From assembly GCA_964396165.1 (NCBI GenBank), contig CAYNEF010000001.1, positions 62,001 through 126,000 of the forward strand: DNA of 64,000 nucleotides. Direction: 5' to 3'. Below are positions 45,192 to 53,044 of this stretch, one piece after another. The position numbers and the translations under genes are program-made. The DNA comes from CALCZU01 sp964396165. GTDB lineage: Bacteria > Bdellovibrionota > FAC87 > UBA2466. The notes below the pieces were generated by a model. The model saw only the letters and a list, made by a program, of their open reading frames with translations. It was not told the DNA's origin and made no database searches. Within the stretch, counting starts at the first letter, position 1. Each line of letters starts with the position of its first letter.

Positions 45192-45409
45192 TTTATTTCC
45201 TTCATTGCTGAGGTTTCCTTGCCCTAGAATTAAAGAGGGCGAGAGTAATGGCAAGGCGCTTTGGACACTAAGTGTGTTCCAAACAATATCTTTTCAAAAA
45301 TCTAACCAAAACAAAAAACACCAAATGCTTATTTTCATATTGGCAAAATTTTTGCACTGATTTTCGTGCTTTAACATTAAAAACCTTTTTTTCGAGGAAG
45401 CAGCATCTT

Positions 45410-45682
45410 ATGAAACAGCAACTGGATAAGCTCTCCACAAGGAGGAAAACGTGTGTTTTGCTTTTTTCACATATCCTCTATTTACTTAAAAAAGTTTTAA
45501 CGCTTACTTGGCAACTTACAATATTTATATTGGTTCTAGTCTGTTCTTTAGAAAATTTTCATTCGCCCGCGAAAAACAGAGCAGAACTATCTGAGGGAAA
45601 TGTTCCCTACATGCACAAAAGAGCTCACCAAATATGGCAATTAACGACATTTAACCAAAGATATAAGAAGGAGCAACCATAA
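45410..45682 (+). CDS. Possible small membrane protein
   Basis: 90 residues from the ATG at 45410, with GAGGAAG about ten bases upstream. One strong hydrophobic helix (LTWQLTIFILVLVC) lies between two basic regions. The end (RYKKEQP) overlaps an SD for a second reading frame. No relative is known to me; it may be spurious, but the SD-ORF-SD arrangement is suggestive. Confidence 0.35.
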   Translation: MKQQLDKLSTRRKTCVLLFSHILYLLKKVLTLTWQLTIFILVLVCSLENFHSPAKNRAELSEGNVPYMHKRAHQIWQLTTFNQRYKKEQP

Positions 45683-45834
45683 CAGCTAAACTCATTATTG
45701 AAGAAATCCCGTCGTCCGCTAGAAAAGAAGAAATATACGAATTCTTCTCGGCATCGTATACAGACCGCGTCGCAGACCACAGCATTGCTAAGCACCAAAT
45801 TGAACAAAAATCAGGCAAATCGAGTGTCGTATAA
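45679..45834 (+). CDS. Possible 51-residue protein with an ATA start codon
   Basis: AAGGAG stands five bases before ATA, and the ATA overlaps the TAA stop of the preceding frame (ATAA, mimicking the ATGA coupling seen elsewhere here). The peptide, TAKLIIEEIPSSARKEEIYE then FFSASYTDRVADHS, has no in-frame ATG, GTG or TTG near its start and resembles the beta1-alpha1 part of an RNA-recognition motif. It is either a real AUA-initiated gene, a gene whose ATG mutated, or a chance frame. Confidence 0.3.
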   Translation: MTAKLIIEEIPSSARKEEIYEFFSASYTDRVADHSIAKHQIEQKSGKSSVV

Positions 45835-45919
45835 GAAAGTTTATGTTTAGGGCAGGTGTAGAATACCCCGTTAATAACTCTTATCCCTTAGACCGCTTGA
45901 TGCCGTTAGCGGAGGGAAT

Positions 45920-46825
45920 TTATTTTCGGCCTCTTTTCATTTTGTCTACGTCTGATTTCCATCTCCAGACGTCGGCTCGTCCGGTGTTATGGAAAATGAT
46001 TAGGCAATTGTCAGAGAGAGGGGAGTTTTTCTCGAGTAGCCGCGCGGGCCAAGTGGCATCGTTCCTCAGTTCTTTAAATGCAGCCTTTAGTGTCTTAAAA
46101 TATTTTGCTTCCAACTTTCTTTCATACGCAATTCCCCGATTTAATTCTTTCTTAGAAATATTTTCTGGGGCATCATTGTCCATGAAAAAAGTTTCGGCTG
46201 AATGTTCCGCGATTTCATCTGTTAGGGATTCGGGAGGCCTGAACCCAAAGCGTGTCCAATCATTCAGTCCCCAAGCCTTACTGTCTGGCCAGTAAGACAT
46301 TTGTTTGCCGCCTAAGTCTCCATTTGCAAGATAGGCGTATTTTTTTACATCTCTAAACAAGGCGTCTTCCATTTCTTGACGTTGTTGCTTGGGAATGGAC
46401 ATGTCGTAAATGAAAGACTGATAGGATATTGCGTTGGGTGGAATCCGATCCACCAGCGCATAGGTAAAAGGCAGGTGCTTATGTACCTTTGTGTGAAGTA
46501 CACCCTCCCTTTCTAAAATAGGGGCGCTTTCTACCATCAGATTCAGAAAGAATGTTGGGTTAAGCTCCCTATATGCCGGCTTTGGAATCCTAAGAACTTT
46601 ACCCGGGAATTCTTTCACGGAATAAACCCGTGTCGTATTTCCACTGCCGAGAAACTCATCGATAGTAAAAGTACTATTGTCTGAAAATTTTAGGACTGTT
46701 CCTTTGCTTAATTCGAATTGCGAAATATTTCTTGGGCTCTTGACGAAGATGACCTCTGGCTCGAGTTCTTGCTCGGCTCCAAGAAAGGCACAAAAAAGAA
46801 GTACGAAAAGGTACAAGTGTCGCAT
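45920..46825 (-). CDS. Secreted protein-kinase-like protein
   Basis: 301 residues with a signal peptide (MRHLYLFVLLFCAFLGA). It then looks like a kinase fold: a Gly-rich loop (FLGSGNTTRVYSV, Gly60-Gly62), an R/K strand (KVLRIPK), a hinge-like TYALVDRIPP, a catalytic-loop NGDLGGKQ with Asp170 and a metal-site strand AWGLNDW with Asp189. The usual His before GD is Asn. A kinase in the periplasm or outside has no ATP supply of its own, so it may be an effector delivered to a host or prey, or a pseudokinase. It lies beside another kinase-fold gene, selO. Confidence 0.65.
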   Translation of the reverse strand: MRHLYLFVLLFCAFLGAEQELEPEVIFVKSPRNISQFELSKGTVLKFSDNSTFTIDEFLGSGNTTRVYSVKEFPGKVLRIPKPAYRELNPTFFLNLMVESAPILEREGVLHTKVHKHLPFTYALVDRIPPNAISYQSFIYDMSIPKQQRQEMEDALFRDVKKYAYLANGDLGGKQMSYWPDSKAWGLNDWTRFGFRPPESLTDEIAEHSAETFFMDNDAPENISKKELNRGIAYERKLEAKYFKTLKAAFKELRNDATWPARLLEKNSPLSDNCLIIFHNTGRADVWRWKSDVDKMKRGRK

Positions 46826-47002
46826 GATACTTTTTCGGAATATCTGTAGTTAAAGGTAAGAACTATATACTGGGAGCGTTAGCCAATTGTGGTTAAAAAT
46901 GCACAATCTCACTGGAATGGGGATCTCCTTATGCAAAGGACGAGATTGCTTCGTCGGCTGACGCCTCCTCGTAAGGATAAGAAATTTAATCTACCAAAGG
47001 AA

Positions 47003-47039
47003 AGAAAAAAGGCCTGTAGTCTGTTAAGACTGCAGGCCT
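47003..47039 (-). terminator. Rho-independent terminator, minus strand
   Basis: A 13-base stem (AGGCCTGTAGTCT with AGACTGCAGGCCT, one wobble) with a GTTA loop. Read leftwards it is followed by TTTTTTCTTT. No minus-strand CDS ends here. Confidence 0.8.
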
Positions 47040-47200
47040 CTTCGGTGCTAGGGAACCCCGTTTTATCTTTAGGAACCATTTACCTGTAACAATACGCATC
47101 TGATACGCGAGTCTTTTACGCGGCATTAGAAAGTAGAATATGAATTTCGGAACAGGTAAGCACCAAAGTAGAATAAATTGTAAAAATCTGCTAATTAATT
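47003..47200 (-). ncRNA. Candidate small non-coding RNA
   Basis: Inferred from the orphan minus-strand terminator. Upstream of it, reading leftwards, an eight-base pair TTACCTGT (47152-47159) and ACAGGTAA (47080-47087) encloses an internal GC-rich hairpin region (CGCG...CGCG). The 5' end is unknown. It does not match tmRNA, RNase P or 6S by eye. Confidence 0.35.
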
Positions 47201-47529
47201 TTGCGAAGTTGACCGTAAAAAATTGCAGTCATGCCCAATGACCGTTTTCGACAGGCGCCGGGGTCAAAACAGAATTACGCTTCTGAAAATATAAGAACGG
47301 CCTCTCGAAAAACGAAAGCCAGAAGATTCGATCGGAACGCGACTTCGAACTGATTGGGGCAGTTACCATAAGAAACACACGAAAGTTTAAAAGTCTTTCC
47401 TTATGAGAGAGCAAAGTAGTGATAGTTTCCAAGCACTGAATTCGTACAGGTAAATGATCAATATCCTTCCCCTAAGTTGCCTGAAGATCCGCTAAGGGGT
47501 AAGACTATTATCTTGAGGTAAATACCCTG

Positions 47530-48981
47530 ATGGGAAGTACTGTATCTGATAAAAACTACGGTTTTCAATTTGAGAATAGCTATGTGCGACTACCAGGCGA
47601 ATTTTATTCTCATGAAAACCCTATAGCCGTAAGCGCCCCCAGTACCATTGTCTTTAATAATACTCTCGCCAAAGAGTTAGACTTGGATATGGAATCTTTG
47701 CAAAAAGATTGCGCTTCTGTTTTCTCAGGCAACAAAAAGATACCGGGCACTGAAACTATAGCTCAGGCATATGCGGGGCACCAATACGGACATCTCACCA
47801 TGCTCGGAGATGGACGCGCCATTTTACTAGGCGAACATTTAACTAAAAAAGGGCAACGCTATGATTTGCAATTAAAAGGAAGCGGGCAAACTGTTTACTC
47901 TCGTCGTGGGGATGGGAGAGCAGCCCTTGGTCCTATGTTGCGTGAATATATTGTAAGCGAAGCCATGCACGCATTAGGCATCCCCTCCACTCGAAGCCTT
48001 GCCGTAGTATCGACAGGGGAAACAGTATACCGAGATGAAATGCTTGCAGGCGCTGTGCTTGCAAGAGTGGCGTCTAGTCATATTCGCGTCGGCACTTTTG
48101 AGTACGCCTATCACTACGGAATGGCATACCAAAAACCACAACTCGTGAAACTTCTCGCAGATTATACAATTGCACGCCACTACCCTGACTCTAAAGAGCA
48201 ACAAAACCCTTATTTGTCTTTTCTAAAAGAAGTCTCTACTCGACAAGCTCTTCTCATCGCAAAATGGATGAGTTTTGGTTTCATTCATGGAGTGATGAAT
48301 ACGGACAATATGGCGGTTAGTGGTGAGACAATTGATTATGGCCCTTGCGCATTTATGGATGCTTACTCCAGCGATAAAGTTTTTAGTTCTATCGATAGTG
48401 GCGGCCGTTACTCTTACCAAAACCAGCCTGTGATAGCTCAATGGAATATCGCGCGCTTGGCAGAATGTCTTTTACCTCTACTCGATGACGACAAGACAAA
48501 GGCCACAGAAAAAGCAAACGAAGTCTTAACTTATTTTATGCAACAATACCATTCGCAGTGGTTGCGAGTGATGAGAAATAAACTTGGAATTTACAATGAA
48601 GAAGAAGCGGATTTTAAACTCATTGATTCACTCTTAAAGAAAATGCAAGAATCGCACGCTGACTTCACAAATACATTTCGCACAATTCACTTGATATCTA
48701 ATCAGACTGAATGGCATTTAGAGTGGAAGGCGCGTTTAAGTAGGCAAAAAGAAAGTGAAAGCCAGGTACAGTCTTTGATGCACAAGAGTAACCCTTATGT
48801 AATTCCTAGAAATCACCGGATAGAAGAAGTGATTCGTTCAGCATACCAAAATAATTTTGCTCCGCTTTATAAAATGATCGAAGCGATGCGTGTACCTTTT
48901 GAAGAAAATACGCAATTTGAAGAATATACAAAGCCACCTACTGACGATGAGCTTGTCACGATGACCTTTTGTGGTACGTGA
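47530..48981 (+). CDS. selO: SelO/YdiU protein adenylyltransferase
   Basis: 483 residues, usual length. Family hallmarks: QAYAGHQYGHLTMLGDGRAI, LKGSGQTVYSRRGDGRAA, REYIVSEAMHALGIPSTRSL and HGVMNTDNMAVSGETIDYGP. SelO is a pseudokinase that transfers AMP from ATP to proteins and answers to oxidative stress. The C-terminus reads TFCGT, so no selenocysteine is used. Start at 47530; GAGG lies 12 bases upstream. A T-rich terminator overlaps the stop. Confidence 0.95.
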   Translation: MGSTVSDKNYGFQFENSYVRLPGEFYSHENPIAVSAPSTIVFNNTLAKELDLDMESLQKDCASVFSGNKKIPGTETIAQAYAGHQYGHLTMLGDGRAILLGEHLTKKGQRYDLQLKGSGQTVYSRRGDGRAALGPMLREYIVSEAMHALGIPSTRSLAVVSTGETVYRDEMLAGAVLARVASSHIRVGTFEYAYHYGMAYQKPQLVKLLADYTIARHYPDSKEQQNPYLSFLKEVSTRQALLIAKWMSFGFIHGVMNTDNMAVSGETIDYGPCAFMDAYSSDKVFSSIDSGGRYSYQNQPVIAQWNIARLAECLLPLLDDDKTKATEKANEVLTYFMQQYHSQWLRVMRNKLGIYNEEEADFKLIDSLLKKMQESHADFTNTFRTIHLISNQTEWHLEWKARLSRQKESESQVQSLMHKSNPYVIPRNHRIEEVIRSAYQNNFAPLYKMIEAMRVPFEENTQFEEYTKPPTDDELVTMTFCGT

Positions 48982-49002
48982 CAGTTCTTACGTGTTTTTT
49001 TT
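48975..49002 (+). terminator. Terminator of selO
   Basis: TACGTGA paired with TTACGTG (with wobbles) followed by TTTTTTTT. The stem overlaps the last codons of selO. Confidence 0.6.
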
Positions 49003-49548
49003 ACGGTAGCGGCGCACTAAATTTGGCACAACCATCATGAGTACCAAGATGATGATCGTCGTCCAGGTACCATCCCCTAAAATATTATTGAGCCAAAGTG
49101 TAGAAGCCATAATGAGGCAAAAATAAATCATGTCTCCCGCGATGGCGAACATCCATCCGATGAGAAAACCATGTCCAGCGGCTGCAGCAACAGCCCGGCC
49201 TGTCATCGGATCCACTCCAAAGGCAACAGTGATAAGGGCGAGCGGCCCCAAGTGTGTTCCATAATGGGCAGTTGTTTTTTTCATTGTTTCTTTAAAAGCC
49301 TCACTGAAGCGTGCTACTTTTGAGGAACGCTTTGCTAACATAATCACAAGCAGAACAACCGGCTCGAGCACACAGGCAAGTATGATATCGGAAATAAAAT
49401 ATAAAATGACTGTGATGGGCCATTGAATGCTGCGGCTTCGCGCAAGAAGAACTCCTGCAGGAATCCCGCCTCCAATCGGTATCAGAAAAACAGCTAAGAC
49501 TCCCCACATGTTAGAAAGCGCATGCAAAAAACTGTTTTCATTACCCAT
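48988..49548 (-). CDS. Integral membrane protein, unknown
   Basis: 186 residues with about five membrane helices (GVLAVFLIPIGGGIPAGVLL, VVLLVIMLAK, AAAAGHGFLIGWMFAIAG, WTTIIILVLMMVV). No transporter signature I recognise. Converges with selO, 6 bp away, so the two share the terminator region. Confidence 0.6.
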   Translation of the reverse strand: MGNENSFLHALSNMWGVLAVFLIPIGGGIPAGVLLARSRSIQWPITVILYFISDIILACVLEPVVLLVIMLAKRSSKVARFSEAFKETMKKTTAHYGTHLGPLALITVAFGVDPMTGRAVAAAAGHGFLIGWMFAIAGDMIYFCLIMASTLWLNNILGDGTWTTIIILVLMMVVPNLVRRYRKKNT

Positions 49549-49708
49549 TACGGCTAATTATCGAGTGGAAAGGCTAAATAACGCAAGATCAAATAGGATA
49601 AATATAACGTAATAAGTGACAAATAATCCCTTTCACCTCGATTGTGTATGACTCTCAAGCTTAGGCATCAAGATTGCTATACAGCAGGACTATTAGAAGG
49701 AGGCATAT

Positions 49709-51394
49709 ATGCCGAAAACATTCGTTACATTTGTTCTATTAACTGCATCTTTATTTTCCTTTGGAGCCACACGAACTCTAAACACCCAATTATCCGAAAA
49801 AGAGAAAGCGGAGCTAACTGCTCGGCTAAATGCTTTTCATCAGAAAACAAAGGTGCAAAACCCAATGGATATGAGAATTGGCAAAATGGACGTTCTTTCA
49901 GAAGAATGGACCGAGCCCAATCCGCTCTTAAAACAAACCATGCCTCATACTGATCCGCTGTTACAATCCGCCGGAAAAAAATTGATGCCTCAGTTTCTAA
50001 AATCCCGCTGTGAACAAATATTTAAAAAGAAGTATCCATTTCTTGAGTGCCAAACCAAAGAAGCATGGAACTTTGTGGCTACAGATGAAACAGAATCAGA
50101 AAATTCTTTTGAAGGCCTTTTAAAAACCTGGATGCCAACAGAAGCCATCGTTCGTAATTTAACCCAGATACCCGTACAAGCAGAAATTGCCCAGACAGTA
50201 TGGTCTGGTGATTATTGGAGAATGCGTTGGGGGCTAACCTCTTACCGTTATTCAGATCCTAGATCTTTTGCCACATATAGTGAAGCAGTAGACTCGTATC
50301 ATCAACCAGGAGAGTGGCTATCTGCAACAGCAAGTCATACAACTGCAGAGTTAAGCAACATCGCCGTAAAGTGGTCTCCTGCAGAAAAATATGACTTGTT
50401 AGCCGGAGACGAAAATATGACTTTGACTCAACAACAAAAACAAGAAGGTTCTTATAATCTTGGAGAAGATGGAAATGTGGAATCCTGGTTTGGCATCTGT
50501 CATGGTTGGGCTCCAGCATCTTTTATGGTTCCTTCGCCAAATTTTCCGGTTCACGCCATCAGTGCAAGAGGAGCTGACGTAGTTTGGTATCCAGACGATG
50601 TAAGAGCAATGGCCACTCTTGCTTGGGCGAATGGAAATTTTCAAACCAATTTTATCGGCGGCAGATGTAATCAGAAACAACCTGAGCGCTACCCTAACGG
50701 ACGACTGTCCCAACCAGAGTGTTTCGACAACAATCCGGTCAGTTTTCACTTAGCACTTGGCAATATGATTGGGATTCAAAAAACTCCTGTCATTATGGAC
50801 GCCGCATTCGACTATCAAGTGTGGAACCAACCGATTCTTGCCTATGAATTTGAATACTATAACCCTCTTGATTTGCAACAAAAGGGAAAAGATTGGCAGA
50901 AATATGTTGTAACTTACAACGAAGCATTTAAATCAAATGACCGTTTTCAACAGCCTTTGACTCGTGGAAAAAAACAAAGCAACGGAAAATATGATGATTC
51001 ACGCATCACAGGTGTAGTCGGCGTAACTGCTACGGTAATTTACCTGGCGGAAACGACTGCAACACACACTACAACACCTTCGCGTAATAACACTGTTCGT
51101 GTGACCTACACCTATGACCTCGAATTTGAGTCGCAGAATGGAACGCTCATTCCTACAGGTGGAGAATGGCATGAAAACCGTCATCCGGATTTTCTTTGGG
51201 TTCCAGAAAAAGGAAGCATAGCTAAATTAAATTACGATGCTACTGCGCTCAATGTAGATCTTTTGCGTAAACCTGAACCACTAACTACTACAACTGCAAC
51301 TCAAGCAAGCAGTTCAGGGTACCCACTCTGTCAGGTATTGGAAAAGGTAGTACGCAGTGCGAATCCACAGGGCAGTTATCAATGCACTCATTGA
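49709..51394 (+). CDS. Transglutaminase-elicitor family protein, secreted
   Basis: 561 residues behind GAAGGAGG, with a signal peptide (MPKTFVTFVLLTASLFSFG). The core resembles the GP42-type transglutaminase elicitors of Phytophthora and bacterial relatives: SGDYWRMRWGLTSYRYSD, WSPAEKYDLLAGDENMTL, WFGICHGWAPASFMVPSP with catalytic Cys264, FIGGRCNQ and DAAFDYQVWNQP. The enzyme would cross-link glutamine and lysine side chains of extracellular proteins. The C-terminus adds a beta-rich region with two cysteines. Intact throughout. Confidence 0.85.
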   Translation: MPKTFVTFVLLTASLFSFGATRTLNTQLSEKEKAELTARLNAFHQKTKVQNPMDMRIGKMDVLSEEWTEPNPLLKQTMPHTDPLLQSAGKKLMPQFLKSRCEQIFKKKYPFLECQTKEAWNFVATDETESENSFEGLLKTWMPTEAIVRNLTQIPVQAEIAQTVWSGDYWRMRWGLTSYRYSDPRSFATYSEAVDSYHQPGEWLSATASHTTAELSNIAVKWSPAEKYDLLAGDENMTLTQQQKQEGSYNLGEDGNVESWFGICHGWAPASFMVPSPNFPVHAISARGADVVWYPDDVRAMATLAWANGNFQTNFIGGRCNQKQPERYPNGRLSQPECFDNNPVSFHLALGNMIGIQKTPVIMDAAFDYQVWNQPILAYEFEYYNPLDLQQKGKDWQKYVVTYNEAFKSNDRFQQPLTRGKKQSNGKYDDSRITGVVGVTATVIYLAETTATHTTTPSRNNTVRVTYTYDLEFESQNGTLIPTGGEWHENRHPDFLWVPEKGSIAKLNYDATALNVDLLRKPEPLTTTTATQASSSGYPLCQVLEKVVRSANPQGSYQCTH

Positions 51395-51412
51395 AAATTG
51401 ATTAGTTTATTA

Positions 51413-51450
51413 AAAAAACTCCCGGAGTCTTTCGGCACCGGGAGTTTTTT
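51413..51450. terminator. Bidirectional terminator
   Basis: AAAAAACTCCCGG and CCGGGAGTTTTTT, a perfect 13-base stem, between convergent genes. A T run follows in both directions. Confidence 0.9.
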
Positions 51451-51827
51451 TATCTCTCGATTAATTCTACTTTATACCCATCCGGATCTTCCACAAAAGC
51501 GATTACCGATGTTCCATGTTTCATCGGTCCAGGTTGGCGAGTGACTTTTCCCCCGGCTTCCACCAGTTTTTTACACGCGCCATAAATATCTTTCACACCG
51601 AAGGCCATATGACCGTAGGCATTTCCTAATTCGTATTTGGAAGTTTCCCAATTGTGTGTCAACTCCAAGAAGGGTTCGCTATCTCCCCCTGCGCCTAAAA
51701 ACACCAAAGTAAACTTCCCCTCGGGATATTCCTTTCGGTTGTGCAATTTTAATCCAAGCACTTCCGTATAGAAGTGTATCGATTTTTCCAAATCCACTAC
51801 CCGAATCATTGTGTGTAAATAGCGCAT
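51450..51827 (-). CDS. gloA: Lactoylglutathione lyase (glyoxalase I)
   Basis: 125 residues, typical length. VOC-fold landmarks are MRYLHTMIRVVDLEKSIHFY, FLELTHNWE, GNAYGHMAFGV and AFVEDPDGYKVELIE; the metal ligands His6, Glu53-type, His and Glu are in place. It converts the methylglyoxal-glutathione adduct to S-lactoylglutathione in the cytoplasm. Single gene in its transcript. Confidence 0.94.
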   Translation of the reverse strand: MRYLHTMIRVVDLEKSIHFYTEVLGLKLHNRKEYPEGKFTLVFLGAGGDSEPFLELTHNWETSKYELGNAYGHMAFGVKDIYGACKKLVEAGGKVTRQPGPMKHGTSVIAFVEDPDGYKVELIER

Positions 51828-51955
51828 GCTTTACTCCTTAAACTGTTTGCCTGAGTGAAACACAAAATTGACAGGCACTCAACTCTTTGGGAAGAAAAGC
51901 TAAAAAAAGAATTAAACCGCCGATTACCTCCCTGGTTTCCTAGATAAGCAGTCCT

Positions 51956-52945
51956 TTAAATTTTTGCAAAAGCGTTAAGGCACGAAGGTGATACTTTCGT
52001 TACCTGTGCTTTACGTGTAACTGGTATATCAGAAAGTAATTCTTTACCGCGAAGAGATAAGGGACTGTCCATCAGTTCCATTTTAAAAAGACGATCCCCG
52101 TTCACAGTCATATAGTTTCCTTCTGAATCACGACGCCATTGCATCTTTTCCAAGCTTTCGCTAACAGGAGTACCGGTCACTTTTTCTCGGCGTGTAACTT
52201 CTTCCACTAATCCCGCAAGATAAAACATTCTATCGCGAAGGCGGCTAAATCTCGTTTCAGATATGCGTGCAAGAGCCGGCAAATTCTTTTCAGTCGCCGC
52301 ATCCAATGTTTCCTGATTTGACTCTAAAAACTTTACCTGTTTGCCAGAGGCACTTACCGCCCATTTGTAAGGAATGTAAATCACATGCCCTTCTCTTTCT
52401 GTAGGCGCAGTATTGGTCATGATATCTTCGACCAAGTAGGCATCTTCGGCTTCGGCCCCCAATACTTTTGCGAGACTTTTTACAATTTTTGGTCTCTGTG
52501 ATTTGGGAAGTGAAGTATCAATTTCTGTGCGAGTGTCATTCGGATCCAGGTTTAATCCATCTTTATTGGAAAATACTTTGCCGCCTGCTTTTTCTACTGC
52601 GCTTAAAACGCTTTCGCCGTTAGGCATACATATTTGAGAAAGCGCACTGCGGTTACGAGTTTCATTTCCAAAACTAAAAAAATGCACTTTCCATCCATTT
52701 TGAATCAGCCATTGCACAAGCTCTGGAAATCCATCGGAGACTCTGTACCGATTGACTCTCGCGGCAGTATCCCCACCGCTTTGCAAATCTGTTTTTACTT
52801 CAATTGTTTTTTCAAGATTGCTTTCATTATTCGCATGAAACAGAACTACACCGTCTAAATCAAACACGATAGATTTTTGGCCAGCTCTGGATTTGGGTAA
52901 AAAGAGTACGGAGAGAAGAACTATTATTTTTAGTGTGTGTTTCAT
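51956..52945 (-). CDS. Secreted HAD-superfamily protein
   Basis: 329 residues with a signal peptide (MKHTLKIIVLLSVLFLPKSRA). The HAD motif I is IVFDLDGVVLFHA with both aspartates; motif II is HFFSFGNETRN, and the acidic motif IV could be YLVEDIMTN. It is probably a phosphatase acting in the periplasm, similar to secreted HAD enzymes that clip phosphorylated peptides or sugars. The C-terminal 100 residues (SRLRDRMFYLAGLVEEV) lie outside the core. Substrate unknown. Confidence 0.75.
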   Translation of the reverse strand: MKHTLKIIVLLSVLFLPKSRAGQKSIVFDLDGVVLFHANNESNLEKTIEVKTDLQSGGDTAARVNRYRVSDGFPELVQWLIQNGWKVHFFSFGNETRNRSALSQICMPNGESVLSAVEKAGGKVFSNKDGLNLDPNDTRTEIDTSLPKSQRPKIVKSLAKVLGAEAEDAYLVEDIMTNTAPTEREGHVIYIPYKWAVSASGKQVKFLESNQETLDAATEKNLPALARISETRFSRLRDRMFYLAGLVEEVTRREKVTGTPVSESLEKMQWRRDSEGNYMTVNGDRLFKMELMDSPLSLRGKELLSDIPVTRKAQVTKVSPSCLNAFAKI

Positions 52946-53044
52946 AACTACCTCACTTGAAGAAGCGACGCAGTCAGAAGAAAAGGCTCATTTGGGTAAT
53001 TAAAAAAACGTACTCTGAAGGAATACAAATGAGAATAACTAGGG

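Larger units (their letters stand above)
46826..47529. other. Long gene-free region, probably containing a minus-strand RNA
   Basis: About 700 bp without a convincing ORF. A strong minus-strand terminator at 47003-47039 has no coding gene to its right, and stems are visible next to it, so an untranslated RNA is likely (listed separately). An imperfect CCCCTAAG...CTAAGGGG repeat lies near 47470-47500 just before selO. Confidence 0.45.

Noticed and set aside
47229..47432. A 67-residue minus-strand frame left of selO
   Set aside because: No SD, no recognisable domain and odd composition; the region is more likely an untranslated RNA or plain intergenic DNA.
48964..48981. Selenocysteine at the end of SelO
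   Set aside because: The C-terminus reads TFCGT and then a normal TGA stop at the usual protein length; the residue is Cys, and no SECIS-like need arises.
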